From: Nesterenkonia alkaliphila
Lineage (GTDB): Bacteria > Actinomycetota > Actinomycetes > Actinomycetales > Micrococcaceae
NCBI RefSeq assembly: GCF_009758175.1
Contig: NZ_WRPM01000068.1
Span: 1 to 64,000 of the forward strand
Reading direction: 5' to 3'
DNA length: 64,000 bases
In this document: positions 52,112-62,991 of the stretch, piece by piece
Layout: every line of letters starts with the position of its first letter
Position numbering within the stretch: the first letter of the stretch is position 1
The notes under the pieces: model-generated
Seen by the model: the letters and a program-made list of their open reading frames with translations, nothing else
The model's database searches: none
What the model was told of the DNA's origin: nothing
Program-made: the position numbers and the translations under genes

Positions 52112-53415
52112 CGCAGCAGCCCTTCGTAGTTGTGTTGTTCCATCTGTGCGCTGATCTGCTTCACCGTGGTGAGACCAACGCCGACCATAATGAGGATCGA
52201 GGTTCCGCCGAACGGGAAGTTCTGGTCCGCCCCGATGAGCACAAAGGCGATCAGCGGGATCATGGCTACGAAGCCCAGATAGATGGCACCAGGGAAGGTG
52301 ATTCGGCTGATCACATAGGCCAGGTAGCTCTCAGTGGGCCTACCGGCGCGGATACCCGGGATAAACCCACCGTATTTGCGCATGTTCTCGGCGACTTCAT
52401 TGGGGTTGAAGGTGATCGAGACGTAGAAATAGGTGAACCCGACGGTCATCAGGAAGAAGGTGGCCATGTAGACCGGGTGGGCGCCGTCGAAGTACTGGTT
52501 GAGGAAGACGAAGATGCCGGAGGGCTCCTGGCCCGGGGCCGGCTGGTTGAACTGCATGGCCACTGAGGGCAGCATCAGCACCGAGGAGGAGAAGATCACC
52601 GGGATCACACCGGCCATGTTGACCTTGATCGGGATGTAGGTGCTGGTTCCGCCGACAGTACGGCGGCCGATCTGCTTCTTGGCGTACTGGACCGGAACGC
52701 GGCGCTGGGACTGCTCCACGAACACGATCGCAGCCACCAGGCACAGTCCGATCGCGCAGACGGCTGCGAAGACCCGCCAGTCCTGCTCCACCCAGATCTG
52801 GCGCATGGAGCCGGGGAAGCCGGCGGCGATGGCCACGAAGATCAGGATGGACATGCCGTTGCCGACGCCGCGCTCGGTGATCTGCTCGCCCAGCCACATG
52901 ATCATGGCCACGCCGGTGACCATCACCAGGATCATCAGCAGAATCACGGCCAGGGAGTCATCAGGGATGATCTCTCCTGCCTCACAGCCCAGCAGCGCGC
53001 CGGAGCGGGCCATGGTGACCAGTACCGTGGCGTTCAGCGTGGCCAGGGCCAGGGTGAGGTAGCGGGTGTACTGAGTGAGCTTGGCCTGGCCCTGTGCGCC
53101 CTCGCGCTGGAGAGCCTCGAAGCGCGGAATGACTACGCGCAGCAGCTGCACGATAATGGCTGCGGTGATGTAGGGCATGATGCCCAGGGCAAAGACTGAT
53201 ACCTGCAGCATCGCTCCGCCGGAGAACATGTTCACGAAGGCGTAGAGCCCGCCCTCCGTGTTGCCCAGTTCCAGGCAGCGCTGCACACCGTTATAGTCCA
53301 CCCCCGGTGCAGGGATGAATGCGCCGATCCGGTAGATCGTGATGATCCCTAGTGTGAACAGGATCTTCGCGCGCAGATCAGGTGATGCGAACACCCTGGC
53401 TATTGCGCTGAACAA
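52108..53415 (-). CDS. secY: Preprotein translocase subunit SecY
   Basis: SecY is the channel of the Sec translocon. The 435-residue protein has ten membrane helices and conserved motifs such as YRIGAFIPAPG, GITERGVGNGMS-type (GEQITERGVGNGMS) and AENMRKYGGFIPGIR. The TTG at 53415, with AGGAGG 4 nt upstream, is the likely start. Confidence 0.96.
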   Translation of the reverse strand: MFSAIARVFASPDLRAKILFTLGIITIYRIGAFIPAPGVDYNGVQRCLELGNTEGGLYAFVNMFSGGAMLQVSVFALGIMPYITAAIIVQLLRVVIPRFEALQREGAQGQAKLTQYTRYLTLALATLNATVLVTMARSGALLGCEAGEIIPDDSLAVILLMILVMVTGVAMIMWLGEQITERGVGNGMSILIFVAIAAGFPGSMRQIWVEQDWRVFAAVCAIGLCLVAAIVFVEQSQRRVPVQYAKKQIGRRTVGGTSTYIPIKVNMAGVIPVIFSSSVLMLPSVAMQFNQPAPGQEPSGIFVFLNQYFDGAHPVYMATFFLMTVGFTYFYVSITFNPNEVAENMRKYGGFIPGIRAGRPTESYLAYVISRITFPGAIYLGFVAMIPLIAFVLIGADQNFPFGGTSILIMVGVGLTTVKQISAQMEQHNYEGLLR

Positions 53416-53508
53416 GCGTCCTCCTCTTTGGGCGCGGCGTGTCTACTGTGCCGACCACACAATCAGTCATCCTAACCCGCTTAAGGTGTGGGGGAAGAAT
53501 TGAGACGG

Positions 53509-53553
53509 TAACAGCTCAGCCCCCGCCTTGGACAAGCGAGGGCTGAGCTGTTA
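53509..53553 (-). terminator. Stem-loop between rplO and secY
   Basis: Fourteen-bp arms TAACAGCTCAGCCC and complement (53509-53522, 53540-53553) follow the rplO stop by 15 bp. The T-tract is weak, so it may be a partial terminator. A TAGGAT box downstream could restart transcription for secY. Confidence 0.6.
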
Positions 53554-53567
53554 TCTGGGGCTGGAGC

Positions 53568-54062
53568 TCACTCCGCGGCGGGAGCGGGCTTCAGGGGCAG
53601 CTTCTCCACGGAGCCGCCTACTGCTTTGATCTTCTCTTCGGCAGATGCGCTGAAGGCGTGGGCCTTCACATTGACTGCCACCGAGATCTCTCCGGAGCCG
53701 AGGACCTTGACCGGCTTGCCCTTGCGGGCCACGCCTTTGGCGATCAGGTCGGCAGCGGTGACATCGCCGCCCTCCGGGAAGACCTCCCCCAGCTTGGTCA
53801 GGTTGACCGGGGAGTACTCCACACGGAAGGGGCTCTTGAATCCGCGCAGCTTCGGAAGGCGCATATGCAGCGGAAGCTGCCCGCCCTCGAAGCCTGGGCG
53901 CACCTGGTAACGGGCCTTGGTGCCCTTGGTGCCGCGGCCGGCAGTCTTGCCCTTGGAACCCTCACCACGGCCCACGCGGGTCCGCTGCTTCTTGGAGCCC
54001 GGTGCCGGCTTGAGGTCATGCAGCTTCAGGACCGAAGATTCGGCGTCAGTGTTCTGTGCCAT
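53568..54062 (-). CDS. rplO: 50S ribosomal protein L15
   Basis: L15 is a late 50S assembly protein. The 164-residue product has the basic Gly-rich N-terminus ([19 protein letters not shown]) and conserved [19 protein letters not shown] 54062 overlaps the rpmD stop. Last gene of the spc operon before the secY stem-loop. Confidence 0.97.
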   Translation of the reverse strand: MAQNTDAESSVLKLHDLKPAPGSKKQRTRVGRGEGSKGKTAGRGTKGTKARYQVRPGFEGGQLPLHMRLPKLRGFKSPFRVEYSPVNLTKLGEVFPEGGDVTAADLIAKGVARKGKPVKVLGSGEISVAVNVKAHAFSASAEEKIKAVGGSVEKLPLKPAPAAE

Positions 54063-54295
54063 CACTTGGCCTCCTCTACGTTCACGAGATGCTTCACGGT
54101 GTTGAGCATCCCCACGGTGGCGGCGTCAGCCTCACGGACCACAGTGTGGCCGATCCGCTTCAGGCCCAGCGACCGGACAGTCTCCCGGTGGTTGGGCTTG
54201 GCGCCGATGGTGGATTTGATCTGCGTGATCTCCAGTTTGGTGTCACCCACCTGGAAGTTCTTTGCAGTGCTGTACTGGACGGTCTGCGCCATCAT
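54062..54295 (-). CDS. rpmD: 50S ribosomal protein L30
   Basis: The 77-residue protein carries the L30 pattern ([29 protein letters not shown]). Two ATG codons (54295, 54292) overlap the rpsE stop; the first makes a standard ATGA coupling. It lies between rpsE and rplO in the usual order. Confidence 0.95.
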   Translation of the reverse strand: MMAQTVQYSTAKNFQVGDTKLEITQIKSTIGAKPNHRETVRSLGLKRIGHTVVREADAATVGMLNTVKHLVNVEEAK

Positions 54296-55041
54296 GCACC
54301 TGCCTTTGCTGCGTTCTTCCTGGCCTCTTTATCAGCTGCCAGAGTTTTCAGCATCGGAGCCGGGGCCACCTCGTCGAGGCTCTTTCCGCGGCGTGCTGCC
54401 ACGGACTCCGGCTCCTCAAGCTGCTTGAGGGCGTCGATGGTGCCGTGAACGATGTTGATGGCGTTCACCGAGCCCATGGACTTGGTCAGCACGTCATGGA
54501 TGCCTGCGCACTCCAGGACGGCGCGGACCGGACCGCCGGCGATCACACCGGTACCCGGAGAGGCGGGGCGCAGCAGCACAACGCCTGCTGCATCCTCACC
54601 CTTGACCAGGTGCGGGATGGTGGATCCGACGCGGGGCACGCGGAAGAAGTTCTTCTTGGCTTCCTCCACGCCCTTCTGGATAGCTGCCGGGACCTCTTTG
54701 GCCTTGCCGTAGCCCACGCCCACGGTGCCGTCGCCGTCGCCGACGACCACCAGTGCGGTGAAGCTGAAGCGGCGGCCACCCTTGACGACCTTGGAGACGC
54801 GGTTGATGGTCACTACGCGCTCAAGGAACTTGTCCTTATCCTCGTCGCGGCCACCGCGCCCACGGCCCTCACCGCGGCCTCGGCCGCGGCCACGGCCGGA
54901 GTCGCCGCGACCACCGCGCTCACCGCGGCGGGAGTCGGTGTTCTGCTCACCGGAGGCCGGGCTCTGCTCGGCAGACTCAGCGGTGTTCTGGTTGGACTCA
55001 GTCACAGAGAGGTCCTTCTCATTGGTTGCGTTCTCACTCAC
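54292..55041 (-). CDS. rpsE: 30S ribosomal protein S5 with RG-rich N-terminal extension
   Basis: S5 ensures decoding accuracy and mRNA unwinding. The conserved core begins near residue 70 ([23 protein letters not shown]). Before it lies an acidic stretch, then a run of Arg-Gly repeats (about residues 39-64). At 249 residues it is far longer than the 167 of E. coli. Such RG tails occur in some actinobacteria. GTG 55041 overlaps the rplR stop. Confidence 0.96.
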   Translation of the reverse strand: MSENATNEKDLSVTESNQNTAESAEQSPASGEQNTDSRRGERGGRGDSGRGRGRGRGEGRGRGGRDEDKDKFLERVVTINRVSKVVKGGRRFSFTALVVVGDGDGTVGVGYGKAKEVPAAIQKGVEEAKKNFFRVPRVGSTIPHLVKGEDAAGVVLLRPASPGTGVIAGGPVRAVLECAGIHDVLTKSMGSVNAINIVHGTIDALKQLEEPESVAARRGKSLDEVAPAPMLKTLAADKEARKNAAKAGA

Positions 55042-55409
55042 AGCTTCAGACCACCTTCCCGGGCGCCGTCGGCGACGGCGGCCACGCGGCCGTGGTACTT
55101 ATTTCCGCCGCGGTCGAAGACCACAGCCTCAATGCCGGCTGCCTTGGCGCGCTCGGCGATCAGCTCGCCGACCTTCTTGGCCTTGGCAGTCTTGTCACCG
55201 TCGAAGCTGCGCAGGTCAGCCTCCATGGTGGTGGCGGAGACCACGGTCGTGCCCTCGAGGTCATTGACGACCTGGGCGACCATATGACGGGAGGAGCGGT
55301 TGACCACCAGGCGCGGACGCTCAGCGGTGCCGTTGACCTTCTTGCGCAGGCGCAGGTGGCGCCGGCCGCGGGCAGCGGACTTTGACTTGCCCTTGATACC
55401 GATAGCCAT
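55038..55409 (-). CDS. rplR: 50S ribosomal protein L18
   Basis: L18 binds 5S rRNA. The 123-residue protein shows [23 protein letters not shown] and ends in [23 protein letters not shown]. It follows rplF by 3 bp. Confidence 0.97.
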   Translation of the reverse strand: MAIGIKGKSKSAARGRRHLRLRKKVNGTAERPRLVVNRSSRHMVAQVVNDLEGTTVVSATTMEADLRSFDGDKTAKAKKVGELIAERAKAAGIEAVVFDRGGNKYHGRVAAVADGAREGGLKL

Positions 55410-55412
55410 GGA

Positions 55413-55949
55413 TTACTTACCTGCCTTTCCGGCCTTGCGGCGAATCTGCTCGCCTTCGTAGCGCACGCCTTTGCCCTTGTACGGGTCAGGCTTGCGCAGC
55501 TTGCGGATATTTGCAGCGACCTCGCCGACCTGCTGCTTGTCGATGCCGGAGACGGCCACCTTATTGGCACCCTCAACGGCGAAGGTGATGCCCTCAGGGG
55601 CCTGCACCGGAACCGGGTGGGAGTAGCCCAGGGCGAACTCGAGGTCCTTGCCTTTGGCCTGGACGCGGTAGCCGGTGCCGACGATCTCGAGCTTCTTGGT
55701 GAAGCCCTCGGTGACGCCGATGATCATGTTGTTGATCAGGCTGCGGGTCAGGCCGTGCAGTGAGCGGGACTCACGTTCGTCATTGGGGCGCAGGACCGTG
55801 AGGGTCCCGTCCTCAATCTGGACGGTGATGCCCTCGGCCAGGGTGCGGCTCAGTTCGCCCTTGGCGCCCTTGACGGTGATATCGCGGCCGTCAACGGTGA
55901 CGTCGACGCCGGAGGGGACAGTGATCGGAAGACGACCGATGCGTGACAT
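55413..55949 (-). CDS. rplF: 50S ribosomal protein L6
   Basis: L6 sits near the factor-binding site of the 50S. The 178-residue protein starts [17 protein letters not shown] and ends with the conserved [27 protein letters not shown] tail (read in parts). Standard position between rpsH and rplR. Confidence 0.97.
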   Translation of the reverse strand: MSRIGRLPITVPSGVDVTVDGRDITVKGAKGELSRTLAEGITVQIEDGTLTVLRPNDERESRSLHGLTRSLINNMIIGVTEGFTKKLEIVGTGYRVQAKGKDLEFALGYSHPVPVQAPEGITFAVEGANKVAVSGIDKQQVGEVAANIRKLRKPDPYKGKGVRYEGEQIRRKAGKAGK

Positions 55950-55970
55950 AGTGCTCAGACTCCTTCCGGG

Positions 55971-56369
55971 TTACCAGACGTAGGCGAGGACTTCTCCGCC
56001 TACACCCTTCTTGCCAGCCTGCCGGTCAGTGAGCAGACCGGAGGATGTGGACAGGATCGCAATGCCCAGGCCACCCAGCACATGTGGGAGGTTGTTGGAC
56101 TTTGCGTAGACCCGGAGACCGGGCTTGGAGATGCGCTTCAGGCCGGCGATGGATCGCTCACGGTTCGGGCCGAACTTCAGGTCGATGACCAGGGTCTTGC
56201 CGACCTCGGCCTCTTCCTCGCGCCAGTCGGTGATGTAGCCCTCTGCCTTCAGGATGTCAGCGATCCGGACCTTCAGCTTGGAGCTGGGCATGGTGACCTG
56301 GTCATGGAATGCCGAATTGGCGTTGCGCAGACGGGTCAGCATGTCTGCGACTGGGTCAGTCATTGTCAT
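55971..56369 (-). CDS. rpsH: 30S ribosomal protein S8
   Basis: S8 organises 16S rRNA in the 30S body and represses the spc operon in E. coli. The 132-residue protein has [21 protein letters not shown] and the C-terminal [14 protein letters not shown]. The 79-bp gap to rplE has no rpsN, so the S14 gene must be elsewhere. Confidence 0.97.
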   Translation of the reverse strand: MTMTDPVADMLTRLRNANSAFHDQVTMPSSKLKVRIADILKAEGYITDWREEEAEVGKTLVIDLKFGPNRERSIAGLKRISKPGLRVYAKSNNLPHVLGGLGIAILSTSSGLLTDRQAGKKGVGGEVLAYVW

Positions 56370-56448
56370 AGGGGCGTGTGCCCTTCCTCGTGCCGGTTTC
56401 CGTGCTCCGCAGCTTCAGCTGGAGGTGCGCGGACCTTTCACGTAGTGC

Positions 56449-57024
56449 TTACTGGTTGTTGGTCTTGAACGGGAAGCCCAGTGCGCGCAGCAGCGCCCGG
56501 CCTTCGTCGTCAGTGGTTGCAGTGGTCACCACGGTGATGTCCATACCGCGCGGACGGTCGATCTTGTCCTGATCGATCTCGTGGAATACCGACTGCTCGG
56601 TCAGCCCGAAGGTGTAGTTTCCGTTGCCGTCGAACTGCCGGTCGCTCAGGCCGCGGAAGTCGCGGATGCGGGGCAGTGCGAAGGTGACCAGGCGGTCCAG
56701 GAACTCCCACATCCGGTCACCGCGCAGGGTGGCATGGGTGCCGATGGCCTGGCCTTCACGCAGCTTGAACTGCGCGATGGACTTCTTGGCGTGGGTCACC
56801 TTGGGCTTCTGGCCGGTGATGTTGGTGAGGTCCTCGACTGCGCCCTGGATGAGCTTGGAGTCGCGGGCTGCCTCGCCCACACCCATGTTCACCACGACTT
56901 TGACCAGTCCGGGAACCTGCATCACGTTGGCGTAGCCGAACTCGTTCTGCAGCGCCTCGCGGATCTCTTCGCGGTACTTGGTCTTCAGGCGGGGGGTGAT
57001 GTTCTCAGTCACGGTCTCGGTCAT
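56449..57024 (-). CDS. rplE: 50S ribosomal protein L5
   Basis: L5 binds 5S rRNA and P-site tRNA. The 191-residue protein contains [20 protein letters not shown] and [21 protein letters not shown]. Its ATG overlaps the rplX stop (ATGA). Confidence 0.97.
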   Translation of the reverse strand: MTETVTENITPRLKTKYREEIREALQNEFGYANVMQVPGLVKVVVNMGVGEAARDSKLIQGAVEDLTNITGQKPKVTHAKKSIAQFKLREGQAIGTHATLRGDRMWEFLDRLVTFALPRIRDFRGLSDRQFDGNGNYTFGLTEQSVFHEIDQDKIDRPRGMDITVVTTATTDDEGRALLRALGFPFKTNNQ

Positions 57025-57347
57025 GACAGCTCCTTCCCGGAGGCCTTGGCGTAACGGACCTTCTTGGTCTCACCGTCAACCTCTTCGAAGCGGTAGCCCA
57101 CACGGGTCGGCTTCTCGGTCTCGGGGTCGACAACGGCCACGTTGGAGATGTGGATGGGGGCCTCGGACTCCACGATGCCGCCCTCGGTCTGACCGAATTG
57201 GCCGGCACGCAGGTGGCGCTTGACGCGGTTGACGCCTTCGACCACCACGCGGTCCTTCTTGGTGATGACTTCCAGGACCTTGCCCTGTTTGCCCTTGTCC
57301 TTGCCGGTGAGCACCTGGACGAGGTCGTCCTTCTTGATCTTGGCCAT
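57021..57347 (-). CDS. rplX: 50S ribosomal protein L24
   Basis: L24 starts 50S assembly. The 108-residue protein shows [22 protein letters not shown] (KOW motif) and [21 protein letters not shown]. It lies 2 bp after rplN. Confidence 0.97.
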   Translation of the reverse strand: MAKIKKDDLVQVLTGKDKGKQGKVLEVITKKDRVVVEGVNRVKRHLRAGQFGQTEGGIVESEAPIHISNVAVVDPETEKPTRVGYRFEEVDGETKKVRYAKASGKELS

Positions 57348-57349
57348 GG

Positions 57350-57721
57350 TTACAGCACCTCCGGTGCGAGCGAGACGATCTTCATGAACCGCTTATCGCG
57401 CAGCTCACGGCCCACGGGCCCGAAGATACGGGTGCCGCGCGGCTCGGGAGTGTCACCCTTGAGGATGACCGCAGCGTTCTCGTCGAAGCTGATGTAGGAG
57501 CCGTCGTTGCGGCGGGACTTCTTGCGCGTCCGGACGACAACGGCCTTGACCACTTCGCCCTTCTTCACATTGCCGCCGGGGATGGCGTCCTTGACAGTGG
57601 CGACGAAGGTGTCGCCGATACCTGCGTAGCGGCGTCCGGATCCACCGAGCACCCGGATGACAAGGATCTCCTTGGCACCGGTGTTATCGGCGATCTTCAG
57701 CCGCGATTCCTGCTGAATCAC
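57350..57721 (-). CDS. rplN: 50S ribosomal protein L14
   Basis: L14 lies at the subunit interface. The 123-residue protein begins [20 protein letters not shown] and contains [20 protein letters not shown] 57721 has GGAG 6 nt upstream. It starts the spc operon, separated from rpsQ by a terminator and about 280 bp. Confidence 0.97.
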   Translation of the reverse strand: MIQQESRLKIADNTGAKEILVIRVLGGSGRRYAGIGDTFVATVKDAIPGGNVKKGEVVKAVVVRTRKKSRRNDGSYISFDENAAVILKGDTPEPRGTRIFGPVGRELRDKRFMKIVSLAPEVL

Positions 57722-57941
57722 GTGTTTCTCCTATTCGTCCGACTGGTTCTCAGCCGAGTAGGCCGAGCCTGGTGGAACTACCAAATGTGAATGACTCCCC
57801 CGCCGCTTACCCACACACCACGGCTCAGCTGAGCAACCTACTTGATGGGTGGCCGAGGCGGCCTTGGAGGATGTGCGCTGTCCGCGGCGGTCCAGAAACC
57901 AACGCACACGGGCGCACAGCTACAAAAGCTTACATGACAAA

Positions 57942-57978
57942 AGCCCGGAAATCCAACTCAGCGTTGGAAATCCGGGCT
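57942..57978 (-). terminator. Terminator of the S10 operon after rpsQ
   Basis: Arms AGCCCGGA-AA-TCCAAC and complement pair with a 2-nt internal mismatch across a 5-nt loop, starting 22 bp after the rpsQ stop. On the minus strand TTTTGTC follows. The rest of the rpsQ-rplN gap (57722-57941) shows no gene and should hold the spc promoter. Confidence 0.7.
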
Positions 57979-58000
57979 CCTGCCGCAACCTAGTGATATA

Positions 58001-58303
58001 TCACTTGGCCTTTTCGATGATGCGCACCAGGCGCCACCGCTTGGTGGCGGAGAGCGGGCGGGTCTCGGAGATCAGCACGGTGTCTCCGATGCCGGCCTCG
58101 CCGTTCTCGTCATGCGCCTTGAACTTGGAGTGCCGCTTCATCACTTTCCCGTACAGGGAGTGCTTCTTGCGGTCCTCAACCTCCACCACGATGGTCTTCT
58201 CCATTTTGTCGGAGACGACGACGCCGCGCAGGTTCTTACGGTAGTTGCGCTCAGCGGAGGTGTGGTCCTTGTTCCGCTGGACGGCTTCGGTGTTCTCGCT
58301 CAT
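58001..58303 (-). CDS. rpsQ: 30S ribosomal protein S17
   Basis: S17 binds the 5' domain of 16S rRNA. The 100-residue protein has [32 protein letters not shown] and the [22 protein letters not shown] tail (read in parts). It ends the S10 operon and overlaps the rpmC stop (ATGA). Confidence 0.97.
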   Translation of the reverse strand: MSENTEAVQRNKDHTSAERNYRKNLRGVVVSDKMEKTIVVEVEDRKKHSLYGKVMKRHSKFKAHDENGEAGIGDTVLISETRPLSATKRWRLVRIIEKAK

Positions 58304-58575
58304 GCGGACTCCTCCTCGTTCTCTTCGGCCTCAGCAGCCGCGCCCACCGACTCCCGGATGCCGAGCTCACGCTCGCGCAGCACGGTGTAGATCCGGGCGA
58401 TATCGCGCTTGACGGCCTTCAGGCGAGCGGAGTTCTCCAGCTGGCCGGTGGCGGACTGGAAGCGAAGGTTGAACAGCTCTTCCTTGGCCTCGCGGAGCTT
58501 GCTGCCCAGCTCGGCGTCGTTGAACTCAGCCAGCTTCTCAACGGTCAGGTCCTTGGATCCGACTGCCATGATCAT
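58300..58575 (-). CDS. rpmC: 50S ribosomal protein L29
   Basis: L29 lies at the peptide exit site. The 91-residue protein shows [22 protein letters not shown] and an acidic C-terminal tail. ATG 58575 overlaps the rplP stop; ATG 58569 (MAVGSK) is also possible. Confidence 0.96.
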   Translation of the reverse strand: MIMAVGSKDLTVEKLAEFNDAELGSKLREAKEELFNLRFQSATGQLENSARLKAVKRDIARIYTVLRERELGIRESVGAAAEAEENEEESA

Positions 58576-58988
58576 TCACCACTCTCTCGGCTGATCACGC
58601 GTGCCTTGACAGGCAGCTTGTGGATTGCCAGACGCAGGGCCTCCTTGGCGACCTCTTCGCTGACACCGGACAGCTCGAACATCACGCGTCCGGGCTTGAC
58701 GTTGGCGACCCACCACTCGGGCGAGCCCTTACCGGAGCCCATGCGGACCTCGGCAGGCTTCTTGGTCAGCGGGTGGTCGGGGTAGATGTTGATCCACACC
58801 TTTCCACCACGCTTGATGTGACGGGTCATGGCGATACGTGCCGACTCGATCTGCCGGTTGGTCACGTAGGCCGGGCCCAGCGCCTGGATGCCGTACTCGC
58901 CGAAGGCCAGCTCAGTGCCGCCCTTGGCCATACCGCCGCGCTTGGGCTTGTGGGGCTTGCGGAATTTCACCCGCTTAGGCATCAGCAT
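58572..58988 (-). CDS. rplP: 50S ribosomal protein L16
   Basis: L16 shapes the A site of the 50S. The 138-residue protein starts [19 protein letters not shown] and contains [27 protein letters not shown] (read in parts) and [12 protein letters not shown]. The ATG overlaps the rpsC stop (TGATG). Confidence 0.97.
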   Translation of the reverse strand: MLMPKRVKFRKPHKPKRGGMAKGGTELAFGEYGIQALGPAYVTNRQIESARIAMTRHIKRGGKVWINIYPDHPLTKKPAEVRMGSGKGSPEWWVANVKPGRVMFELSGVSEEVAKEALRLAIHKLPVKARVISRESGE

Positions 58989-59785
58989 CAGTTCTGCCCT
59001 CCTTCAGCGGCAGGTGCTGCGGCAGCAGCCTCTTCGCGTCCCCGGCCTGCACCACGACGACGACGCTCGCCGCCGGCGCGACCGCCACGGTCGCCTCCGC
59101 GGCCGCGGCCGGAAGGCTGGGAGGCCTGCTGTGCTGCCAGTTCCTTGGCAGTCAGGTCACCCTTGTAGACCCAGACCTTCACGCCGATGCGGCCGAAGGT
59201 GGTCTTGGCCTCGTGCTTGCCGAAGTCGATGTTTGCGCGCAGGGTGTGCAGCGGCACACGGCCTTCGCGGTAGAACTCGGAGCGGGACATCTCAGCGCCG
59301 CCCAGACGGCCGGCGCACTGGATACGGATACCCTTGGCGCCTGCTCGCATAGCAGAGGAGATGGCCTTCTTCATGGCGCGGCGGAAGGCCACGCGGGCGG
59401 CGAGCTGCTCGGCTACACCCTGGGCAACCAGCTGGGCATCGATCTCGGGGTTCTTGACCTCGAGTATGTTCAGCTGAATCTGCTTACCGGTGAGCTTCTC
59501 CAGCTCGCTGCGGATGCGGTCTGCCTCAGCACCGCGGCGGCCGATCACGATGCCCGGACGGGCGGTGTGGATATCCACCCGCACCCGGTCCCGGGTCCGC
59601 TCGATCTCGACCTTGGAGATGCCGGCGCGCTCAACGCTCTTCTCCAGCAGCTCGCGGATCTGAACATCTTCCTTGACGAAGTCCTTGTACCGCTGACCAG
59701 GCTTGCTGGAGTCGGCGTACCAGTGGGAAATGTGGTCAGTGGTGATGCCCAGACGGAAACCATTGGGGTTGATCTTCTGTCCCAC
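58988..59785 (-). CDS. rpsC: 30S ribosomal protein S3
   Basis: S3 forms the mRNA entry channel. The 265-residue protein has [15 protein letters not shown], the KH-domain [16 protein letters not shown] and a long Arg/Gly/Ala-rich C-terminal tail after residue 215. The GTG at 59785 overlaps the rplV stop. Confidence 0.97.
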   Translation of the reverse strand: MGQKINPNGFRLGITTDHISHWYADSSKPGQRYKDFVKEDVQIRELLEKSVERAGISKVEIERTRDRVRVDIHTARPGIVIGRRGAEADRIRSELEKLTGKQIQLNILEVKNPEIDAQLVAQGVAEQLAARVAFRRAMKKAISSAMRAGAKGIRIQCAGRLGGAEMSRSEFYREGRVPLHTLRANIDFGKHEAKTTFGRIGVKVWVYKGDLTAKELAAQQASQPSGRGRGGDRGGRAGGERRRRGAGRGREEAAAAAPAAEGGQN

Positions 59786-60150
59786 TACTGATCTCCACCT
59801 TTCTCTTCTGTGCCGACCACGATGGTCACGTGGCTGGTGCGCTTGTTGATGCGGAATGCGCGCCCCTGTGCCCGGGGGCGGAACCGCTTCATGGTGGGGC
59901 CTTCATCGACGCGCGCCTCAGTGATGACGTAGTCGTCCTCATTGAAGGCGACGCCGGCCTTGTCGGCGTGCTGGCGAGCATTGGCCATAGCGGATGCGAC
60001 CACCTTGTACACCGGCTCCGAGGCGCCCTGGGGGGCGAACTGCAGGATGGCCAGTGCCTCATTGGCCTGCTTGCCGCGGACAAGGTCGACGACGCGCCGG
60101 GCCTTCATAGGCGTCACACGCACATAGCGCGCAATTGCCTTGGCTTCCAT
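59785..60150 (-). CDS. rplV: 50S ribosomal protein L22
   Basis: L22 lines the exit tunnel, where macrolide resistance mutations occur. The 121-residue protein reads [23 protein letters not shown] and [20 protein letters not shown]. Standard position between rpsS and rpsC. Confidence 0.97.
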   Translation of the reverse strand: MEAKAIARYVRVTPMKARRVVDLVRGKQANEALAILQFAPQGASEPVYKVVASAMANARQHADKAGVAFNEDDYVITEARVDEGPTMKRFRPRAQGRAFRINKRTSHVTIVVGTEEKGGDQ

Positions 60151-60200
60151 TGCTTTCCTTCTCTCGTCTTGTCTAGAGGTTCAAACGTTCACTGACCGGG

Positions 60201-60482
60201 TCAGCGGCGCTTGCCCTTCTTGTCGTCTTTCACGTGTCCGCGGAAGGTCCGGGTCTGTGCGAACTCGCCGAGCTTGTGCCCGACCATCGACTCGGTGATG
60301 AACACGGGGATGTGCTTACGCCCGTCATGCACGGCGATAGTGTGGCCGAGCATGTCCGGGATGATCATTGAACGCCGGGACCAGGTCTTGATGACGTTCT
60401 TGGTGCCCTTTTCGTTCTCAGCGGCGACCTTCAGGTACAGGTGCTGATCAACGAAGGGGCCCTTCTTCAGGCTGCGTGGCAT
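60201..60482 (-). CDS. rpsS: 30S ribosomal protein S19
   Basis: S19 is in the 30S head beside S13. The 93-residue protein begins [18 protein letters not shown] and contains [29 protein letters not shown] (read in parts). It follows rplB by 12 bp. Confidence 0.97.
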   Translation of the reverse strand: MPRSLKKGPFVDQHLYLKVAAENEKGTKNVIKTWSRRSMIIPDMLGHTIAVHDGRKHIPVFITESMVGHKLGEFAQTRTFRGHVKDDKKGKRR

Positions 60483-60494
60483 GTTTCCAGGCTC

Positions 60495-61331
60495 CTATCG
60501 CTTGTTCTTGGTACGACGACGCCGCACGATGAGCTTGTCTGATTCCTTATTGGGACGCCGGGTGCGGCCCTCAGGCTTGCCGTTGGGGTTCACCGGGTGA
60601 CGACCGCCGGAGGTCTTGCCCTCACCACCGCCGTGCGGGTGGTCCACAGGGTTCATGACCACACCGCGAACGGTTGGGCGCACGCCCTTCCAGCGCATCC
60701 GGCCTGCCTTGCCCCAGTTGAGGTTGGACTGCTCGGCGTTGCCGACCTGTCCCACAGTGGCGCGGCAGCGCACGTCCACGTTGCGGACCTCCCCGGAGGG
60801 CAGGCGCAGCTGGGCGTACTTGCCCTCGCGGGCCACCAGCTGGATGGAGGCTCCTGCGGAGCGGCCCAGCTTGGCGCCGCCGCCGGGGCGCAGCTCCACG
60901 GCGTGGATCACAGTACCCAGCGGGATATTGCGCAGCGGCAGGTTGTTGCCGGGCTTGATATCGGCATTGGGGCCGGACTCCACCGCAGCACCCTGGACCA
61001 GCTTGGCCGGTGCCAGGATGTAGCGCTTAGTGCCGTCTGCGTAGTGCAGCAGGGCGATCCGGGCGGTGCGGTTGGGGTCGTACTCAATATGAGCGACCTT
61101 GGCCGGCACACCGTCCTTATCAGCACGGCGGAAGTCGATCACACGGTACTGGCGCTTATGGCCGCCGCCCTTGTGACGGGTGGTGATCTTGCCCGAGCTG
61201 TTGCGTCCGCCGGTCTTGGTCAGCGGGCGCAGCAAGGACTTCTCCGGGGTGTCCCGGGTGATCTCTGCGAAGTCGGCCACCGAGGAGCCGCGCTGGCCCG
61301 GGGTGGTCGGCTTGAGATTGCGAATAGCCAT
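60495..61331 (-). CDS. rplB: 50S ribosomal protein L2
   Basis: L2 is needed for subunit joining and peptidyl transfer. The 278-residue protein shows [19 protein letters not shown] and [21 protein letters not shown] with the conserved His. It lies 37 bp after rplW. Confidence 0.98.
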   Translation of the reverse strand: MAIRNLKPTTPGQRGSSVADFAEITRDTPEKSLLRPLTKTGGRNSSGKITTRHKGGGHKRQYRVIDFRRADKDGVPAKVAHIEYDPNRTARIALLHYADGTKRYILAPAKLVQGAAVESGPNADIKPGNNLPLRNIPLGTVIHAVELRPGGGAKLGRSAGASIQLVAREGKYAQLRLPSGEVRNVDVRCRATVGQVGNAEQSNLNWGKAGRMRWKGVRPTVRGVVMNPVDHPHGGGEGKTSGGRHPVNPNGKPEGRTRRPNKESDKLIVRRRRTKNKR

Positions 61332-61368
61332 TCTTTTACTCTTCCTCGATCAAGTGGTTCCGGCTGCC

Positions 61369-61677
61369 TCAGGCAGCGGATCCTCCGAAGATGTCGATTG
61401 CGTAGCCCTCTTTGAGGGTCACGATGGCCCGCTTGGTGTCATTGCGCTTGCCCCAGCCGAAGCGGGTGCGGCGGCGCTTGCCCTCGCGGTTGGCGGTGTT
61501 GACCCGGTCGACCTTGACGCTGAAGATCTGCTCCACAGCGTTTTTGATCTCGGGCTTGGTGGCACCGGTGGCGACGAGGAACGTGTACTTGCCCTCGTCG
61601 ATGTTGTTGTAGGACTTCTCAGAGATCACCGGTGCGAGGATGATGTCGCGCGGGTTCTTCTCGGTCAGGACGCTCAC
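61369..61677 (-). CDS. rplW: 50S ribosomal protein L23
   Basis: L23 is the docking site for SRP and trigger factor at the tunnel exit. The 102-residue protein has [23 protein letters not shown] and [22 protein letters not shown] 61677 overlaps the rplD stop (GTGA). Confidence 0.97.
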   Translation of the reverse strand: MSVLTEKNPRDIILAPVISEKSYNNIDEGKYTFLVATGATKPEIKNAVEQIFSVKVDRVNTANREGKRRRTRFGWGKRNDTKRAIVTLKEGYAIDIFGGSAA

Positions 61678-62303
61678 TTGGCCTCCTCCTTCTCAGCCTG
61701 GTTGCCTGCGGCGTGGGCCAGGAAAGCCTCGTAGCCGGCCTGGGTGAACACGATGTCGTCGGAGACGAGCACATCGTAGGTGTTCAGCTGGTCGGCGTAG
61801 AGCGCGTGCACTGCGGGCAGGTTGCGCACCGACAGGGCTGCGGTGTCCTCGGCCCGGTCCAGCACTACCAGCCAGTTCCGGTCCACACCGCCGATGGAGG
61901 CCAGGGCCTCCTTGGCTGCCTTGGTCGAAGGGGTCTCCCCGGTGACCAGGGAGTCGACCACGTGGATCCGGCCGTTGCGGGCCCGGTCGGAGAGGGCACC
62001 GCGCAGGGCGGCGGCCTTCATCTTCTTGGGGGTCCGCTGGGCGTAGCTGCGCGGCTGCGGGCCGTGCACCACGCCGCCGCCGATCATATGCGGGGCGATC
62101 ATGGAGCCCTGGCGGGCGCGGCCGGTGCCCTTCTGCCGGAACGGCTTGGCAGTGGTGCCGGAACGCTCAGCGCGGGTCTTGGTCTTGTGGGTGCCCTGAC
62201 GGGCGGCGGCCTGCTGAGCCACCACTACCTGGTGGATCAGGGCGTTGTTCGTCTCTGCGTCGAAGATCTCGGCGGGGAGATCCACAGATACCTTGGAGCT
62301 CAT
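61674..62303 (-). CDS. rplD: 50S ribosomal protein L4
   Basis: L4 lines the tunnel and represses the S10 operon in E. coli. The 209-residue protein contains [21 protein letters not shown] and [22 protein letters not shown] 62303 has GGAG 10 nt upstream; ATG 62312, overlapping the rplC stop, has poor spacing. Confidence 0.96.
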   Translation of the reverse strand: MSSKVSVDLPAEIFDAETNNALIHQVVVAQQAAARQGTHKTKTRAERSGTTAKPFRQKGTGRARQGSMIAPHMIGGGVVHGPQPRSYAQRTPKKMKAAALRGALSDRARNGRIHVVDSLVTGETPSTKAAKEALASIGGVDRNWLVVLDRAEDTAALSVRNLPAVHALYADQLNTYDVLVSDDIVFTQAGYEAFLAHAAGNQAEKEEAK

Positions 62304-62308
62304 GAAGA

Positions 62309-62971
62309 TCATGCTCCCTTCACAGCGGTGCGGACGAGGATGACTCCACCCTTGGGGCCGGGAACAGCGCCCTTGACGAGCAGCAGGTTCTTCTCGGCAT
62401 CCACGGCGTGGAGAGTCAGGTTGTGGGTGGTGCGGCGGACGTTGCCCATCCGGCCGGCCATCCGCAGTCCCTTGAACACGCGGCCCGGGGTGGCTGCGCC
62501 ACCGATCGAGCCGGGCTTGCGGTGGTTCTTGTGCTGACCGTGGGAGGCGCCCACGCCGGCGAATCCGTGACGCTTCATCACACCGGCGAAGCCCTTGCCC
62601 TTGGTCTTGCCCACGACGTCAACCTTCTGGCCGACCTCGAAGGTCTCCACCGAGAGGTCCTGGCCCAGTTCGTACTCGCCGGAGTCTGCGGTGCGGATCT
62701 CTACCACGTGGCGGCGGGGAGTGACCCCGGCCTTCTCGAAGTGGCCGGCCAGCGGCTTGGTGACCTTGCGCGGGTCGATGGCGCCGAAGCCGATCTGCAC
62801 GGCGTTGTAGCCGTCAGTCTCTTCGGTGCGGATCTGGGTGACTACGTTGGAGTCAGCCTGGATGACGGTCACGGGGATGAGGTTGTTGTTCTCATCCCAG
62901 ACCTGGGTCATGCCGAGCTTCGTGCCCAGCAGTCCCTTGACGTTGGAGTCTGTGCGGGAAATGTTGGTCAT
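62309..62971 (-). CDS. rplC: 50S ribosomal protein L3
   Basis: L3 starts 50S assembly near the peptidyl transferase centre. The 220-residue protein shows [24 protein letters not shown] (read in parts) and [20 protein letters not shown]. It follows rpsJ by 20 bp. Confidence 0.97.
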   Translation of the reverse strand: MTNISRTDSNVKGLLGTKLGMTQVWDENNNLIPVTVIQADSNVVTQIRTEETDGYNAVQIGFGAIDPRKVTKPLAGHFEKAGVTPRRHVVEIRTADSGEYELGQDLSVETFEVGQKVDVVGKTKGKGFAGVMKRHGFAGVGASHGQHKNHRKPGSIGGAATPGRVFKGLRMAGRMGNVRRTTHNLTLHAVDAEKNLLLVKGAVPGPKGGVILVRTAVKGA

Positions 62972-62991
62972 AGTTCTCTCAGCACCCCCTT

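Noticed and set aside
56370..56448. rpsN (S14) expected between rplE and rpsH
   Set aside because: The 79-bp gap contains no S14 frame; the gene must be elsewhere.
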